A DNA stretch of 44,673 nt from an uncultured Myroides sp. (lineage in GTDB: Bacteria > Bacteroidota > Bacteroidia > Flavobacteriales > Flavobacteriaceae), in NCBI GenBank assembly GCA_913777665.1, contig CAJYTF010000059.1, positions 1-44,673 of the forward strand. Reading direction: 5' to 3'. Below are positions 43,071-44,673 of the stretch, in pieces (within the stretch, counting starts at the first letter, position 1; each line of letters opens with the position of its first letter). The notes beneath the pieces were generated by a model. It did no database searches. It was not told the origin of the DNA and saw only the letters and a program-made list of their open reading frames with translations. The position numbers and the translations under genes were made by a program.

Positions 43071-43098
43071 CCCTTTGTTGGCGCAAAGGGTCTTTTTA
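43071..43098 (+). terminator. Intrinsic terminator of the small-ORF unit
   Basis: A 7-bp GC-containing stem CCCTTTG / CAAAGGG with a 6-nt loop TTGGCG, then TCTTTTTATTTT. Confidence 0.8.
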
Positions 43099-43242
43099 TT
43101 TTATAATGTGAAATTAGTAATTATTGTTTTATGTAGGTACATTTTAACAATATTTTAACATTTAGGTTTGGTTAACTAAATGTTTGAAGAGAAATACAAA
43201 TATAAACTAAAAATGTGCTATTGGTGCAAAGGGGTCAACCAA

Positions 43243-43260
43243 TTTATTATATATACTATA
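43243..43260 (+). promoter_or_regulatory. AT-rich promoter-like motif, copy G
   Basis: TTTATTATATATACTATA, closest to copy F (TAATATATACTATA core). It precedes a short structured unit ending in a terminator at 43311-43343. Confidence 0.4.
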
Positions 43261-43264
43261 ACAA

Positions 43265-43345
43265 TTTGTTAGTGGTTGTTGTGTGTGTAATTGTTTTATC
43301 AACTAACATTAATATCATTCTTTTTTAGGATGATATTTTTTTTGT
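43265..43345 (+). ncRNA. Candidate structured short RNA after motif G
   Basis: About 80 bases with a 7-bp closing stem TGTTAGT / ACTAACA (43267-43273 and 43302-43308). A terminator hairpin follows, AATATCATTC / GGATGATATT (43311-43320 and 43328-43337), and then seven or more T. There is no ORF of note. It lies upstream of the putative Rep/polymerase gene on the same strand, where plasmid control RNAs often sit. Expression is inferred. Confidence 0.4.
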
Positions 43346-43379
43346 TGAATCGAACTTAAACCAAACCAAACATAATGAA

Positions 43380-43399
43380 GATAGATAGATAGATAGATA
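43380..43399 (+). repeat. GATA tetranucleotide microsatellite
   Basis: Five tandem GATA units with no interruption, between the candidate RNA and the iteron-like repeats. It could vary in length by slippage. Confidence 0.8.
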
Positions 43400-43409
43400 T
43401 TGATATATG

Positions 43410-43495
43410 TTGTCTGAAATAGGCACTTTTTGATATAATATGTCTGTAATAGGATATTTTTAAGAAAATATAAAATGAATGCCTATTTCAGACAA
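43410..43495 (+). repeat. Iteron-like cluster TGTCTGwAATAGG (two direct, one inverted)
   Basis: Copy 1 at 43411 reads TGTCTGAAATAGGCA; copy 2 at 43441 reads TGTCTGTAATAGGAT, exactly 30 bases (about three helical turns) later in the same orientation. Copy 3 is the perfect 16-bp reverse complement of TTGTCTGAAATAGGCA at 43480-43495. Such spaced repeats just upstream of a replication gene are the hallmark of iterons or Rep operator sites. Confidence 0.6.
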
Positions 43496-43549
43496 AGGAA
43501 GGGGTTAATAAATAATATATACTATATAAAATTTATTACACACAAATGA
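43475..43549 (+). CDS. 24-codon leader ORF overlapping the polymerase-like gene start (ATGA)
   Basis: ATG at 43475 opens MNAYFRQRKGLINNIYYIKF and ends in TGA at 43547-43549, which overlaps the ATG (43546-43548) of the next gene. Such an overlap could couple translation, as plasmid rep leader peptides do. It starts inside the inverted iteron and contains motif F, so if F is the real promoter this ORF would not be fully transcribed. The evidence is weak. Confidence 0.3.
   Translation: MNAYFRQRKGLINNIYYIKFITHK
43511..43534 (+). promoter_or_regulatory. AT-rich promoter-like motif, copy F
   Basis: AATAATATATACTATATAAA then ATTT, ending 11 bases before the ATG of the polymerase-like gene, a spacing close to that of copies A (12) and B (10). 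Confidence 0.45.
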
Positions 43550-44673
43550 GCAACAAAAAGCTAATAACCAAACAATTAAATTTATCTTCAATTGATGATG
43601 TACAAATAGAATACAACAAAATGTTTATGATATTGCCAACACCAATTGTTGACAAATTAATGAACTTAAATAATTATTCAAATTTCAAATGGTTCACAAA
43701 TATTAAAAAATCATCTGTTGATGATAATCACATTAAAACCCTAAACCGAATCAATAAACTTATAATCATACTTAAATCAATTTATGATAAAAATAAGGCA
43801 AATGATGCTGGCAAATACATTTACAATTTCCAATATAAGAAAACCGACTTTAGAAAATTATTTAGTGCTGATGCTTGCGATACTTATATGTCTTTTTTAG
43901 CTGATATTGGTTTAGTGAACAAATGTGAAGATTCAAATTATTCGGCTGGCAAATTTGCCTATACTTACAGAATGTCAAAAGAATTGTTTGAAGGTCAAAC
44001 TTATTCGATGATTTTCAATCTTCAAAAAAGTTATAATGTTGAAGATGAAAATGAAGTGATTTATACTTATTACAATAGTGATGTTAAGATTGACAACAGA
44101 ATGAAATTAACACTTGATGTTGTTAAGATTAATAAAGCTGATGCAATAAGTGATGAAATTAGATATTACTTAAAAAGTAACAATGATAATATTGAATCAT
44201 TGGCACATAGAATAAATAACATTTTAAGTTTTGGTTCAAAGAAATACTTAACAATTGGTAAAAAAGTTAATCGCCTATATCATCATATTACGAATTTATC
44301 AAGCATTGCAAGAAAACATTTAAACATTAAATTCAACTTTGTTGATATAACTAATTGTCAACCATTATTATTAGCCTATACAATGAAATCGAACAATTAT
44401 GAAGTTGATGCAGAATATATCAATGATGTTGAATCGGGTTCGTTGTATGAACGATTTATGGATTTACACGCTAATAGAAATCAAACAAAGGTTGCAATCT
44501 ATAAGAACTTATTTTTTGGGTTTAATGCAAACAATGATACAAACAAATTATTTAAAAAATTATATCCTTTGGTTTGGGAATATCTTAATCAAGTAAACAA
44601 AAACAAAGAAAATTCGGGTCAAACATTAGCATCAATTTTACAGAATATTGAAACTGAAATCTTCGCTGATGTT
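43546..44673 (+). CDS. Putative replication protein with a family A DNA polymerase-like core, partial (right edge)
   Basis: From the ATG at 43546 the frame stays open for 376 codons to the window edge. The first ~130 residues are alpha/beta and Rep- or winged-helix-like (FRKLFSADACDTYMSFLADIG). From ~243 the pattern fits the fingers and palm of PolA/T7 polymerase: RLYHHITNL (243-251); motif A FVDITNCQPLLL with Asp267; G-SLYERF; motif B RNQTKVAIYKNLFFG with Arg311, Lys315 and Gly325; LFKKLYPLVWEYL; and SILQNIETEIF with Gln366, matching the conserved Gln before motif C. In PolA enzymes Asp of motif A and His-Asp of motif C bind the catalytic metals; motif C would lie past the edge. I see no exonuclease domain. 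The polymerase call is an inference from motif order. The upstream iterons support a replication role. Confidence 0.55.
   Translation, partial: MSNKKLITKQLNLSSIDDVQIEYNKMFMILPTPIVDKLMNLNNYSNFKWFTNIKKSSVDDNHIKTLNRINKLIIILKSIYDKNKANDAGKYIYNFQYKKTDFRKLFSADACDTYMSFLADIGLVNKCEDSNYSAGKFAYTYRMSKELFEGQTYSMIFNLQKSYNVEDENEVIYTYYNSDVKIDNRMKLTLDVVKINKADAISDEIRYYLKSNNDNIESLAHRINNILSFGSKKYLTIGKKVNRLYHHITNLSSIARKHLNIKFNFVDITNCQPLLLAYTMKSNNYEVDAEYINDVESGSLYERFMDLHANRNQTKVAIYKNLFFGFNANNDTNKLFKKLYPLVWEYLNQVNKNKENSGQTLASILQNIETEIFADV

Larger units (their letters stand above)
43019..43545. other. Non-coding control stretch upstream of the polymerase-like gene
   Basis: These 527 bases hold, left to right: a GGTTGC/GCAACC-type hairpin and terminator (43047-43098); a direct repeat ATTTTAACA (43141 and 43152); a 9-bp inverted repeat AACATTTAG/CTAAATGTT (43157-43165 and 43176-43184); motif copy G with a short terminated unit; a GATA microsatellite; three TGTCTGwAATAGG repeats; a 24-codon ORF; and motif copy F. 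Together it resembles a replication origin and copy-control region. Confidence 0.55.

Noticed and set aside
40119..43399. CRISPR array in the repeat-rich low-GC region
   Set aside because: Repeats are few, irregularly spaced and differ in sequence; no cas genes and no regular spacer pattern.
44399..44596. 65-codon ORF on the plus strand
   Set aside because: It is an out-of-frame shadow inside the polymerase-like gene, whose motifs fix the true frame.

Overview
The window is mostly chromosome of a member of the Bacteroidota, class Flavobacteriia. Four things point there: low GC; a SecDF fusion and a fused E1 alpha/beta 2-oxoacid dehydrogenase; promoters of the TTTG / TAnnTTTG type; and many signal peptides ending in AQ. 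A PNGase F closely resembling the Elizabethkingia enzyme fits too. I do not name a genus.

Positions 1 to about 68 are very GC-rich and read as a piece of a proteobacterial type VI secretion lipoprotein (TssJ). They join directly to the first ~68 codons of guaA on the minus strand, so the left edge is almost certainly a chimeric assembly or library join.

From 69 to 39534 the gene content is ordinary core genome. In order: guaA (partial); an NlpE-like lipoprotein; a giant DUF4011 helicase-nuclease resembling the Hhe anti-phage family; an alpha-oxoamine synthase (SPT / cysteate acyltransferase type); a membrane protein; the E1 fusion; secDF; gyrB; a methyltransferase; a block of TPR protein, beta-barrel protein and Gre-like protein; a secreted-protein pseudogene with two lesions; a 52-residue membrane protein; fumC; murF; a CarboxypepD_reg-like secreted protein; a DEAD-box helicase; the recG-rdgB operon; a PNGase F surface lipoprotein; bcp; an endonuclease III without its Fe-S cluster; an esterase; a DODA-type dioxygenase; and the rnz-pdxH operon. 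Intrinsic hairpin terminators are plentiful and often shared by convergent genes.

From about 39600 to the right edge the character changes: lower GC, short unrecognised genes on both strands, and long structured non-coding stretches. This looks like part of a mobile element cut by the window edge. It carries a small HTH protein beside tandem sites, two small proteins with similar C-termini, a two-gene operon with a membrane-anchored protein, and a 39-residue ORF behind a 23-bp palindrome. At least seven copies of an AT-rich ~22-bp motif (about TTWATATATAGTRTATAWAAA) lie upstream of genes or short terminator-ended units. A large ORF open at the right edge shows motifs A and B and the LQ helix of family A DNA polymerases. 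It is preceded by iteron-like TGTCTGwAATAGG repeats and a translationally coupled 24-codon ORF. My best candidate for something undescribed is this set: a PolA-like replication protein with iterons and its own promoter motif. No integrase, relaxase or RNA polymerase gene is visible, and the element's right half lies outside the window.
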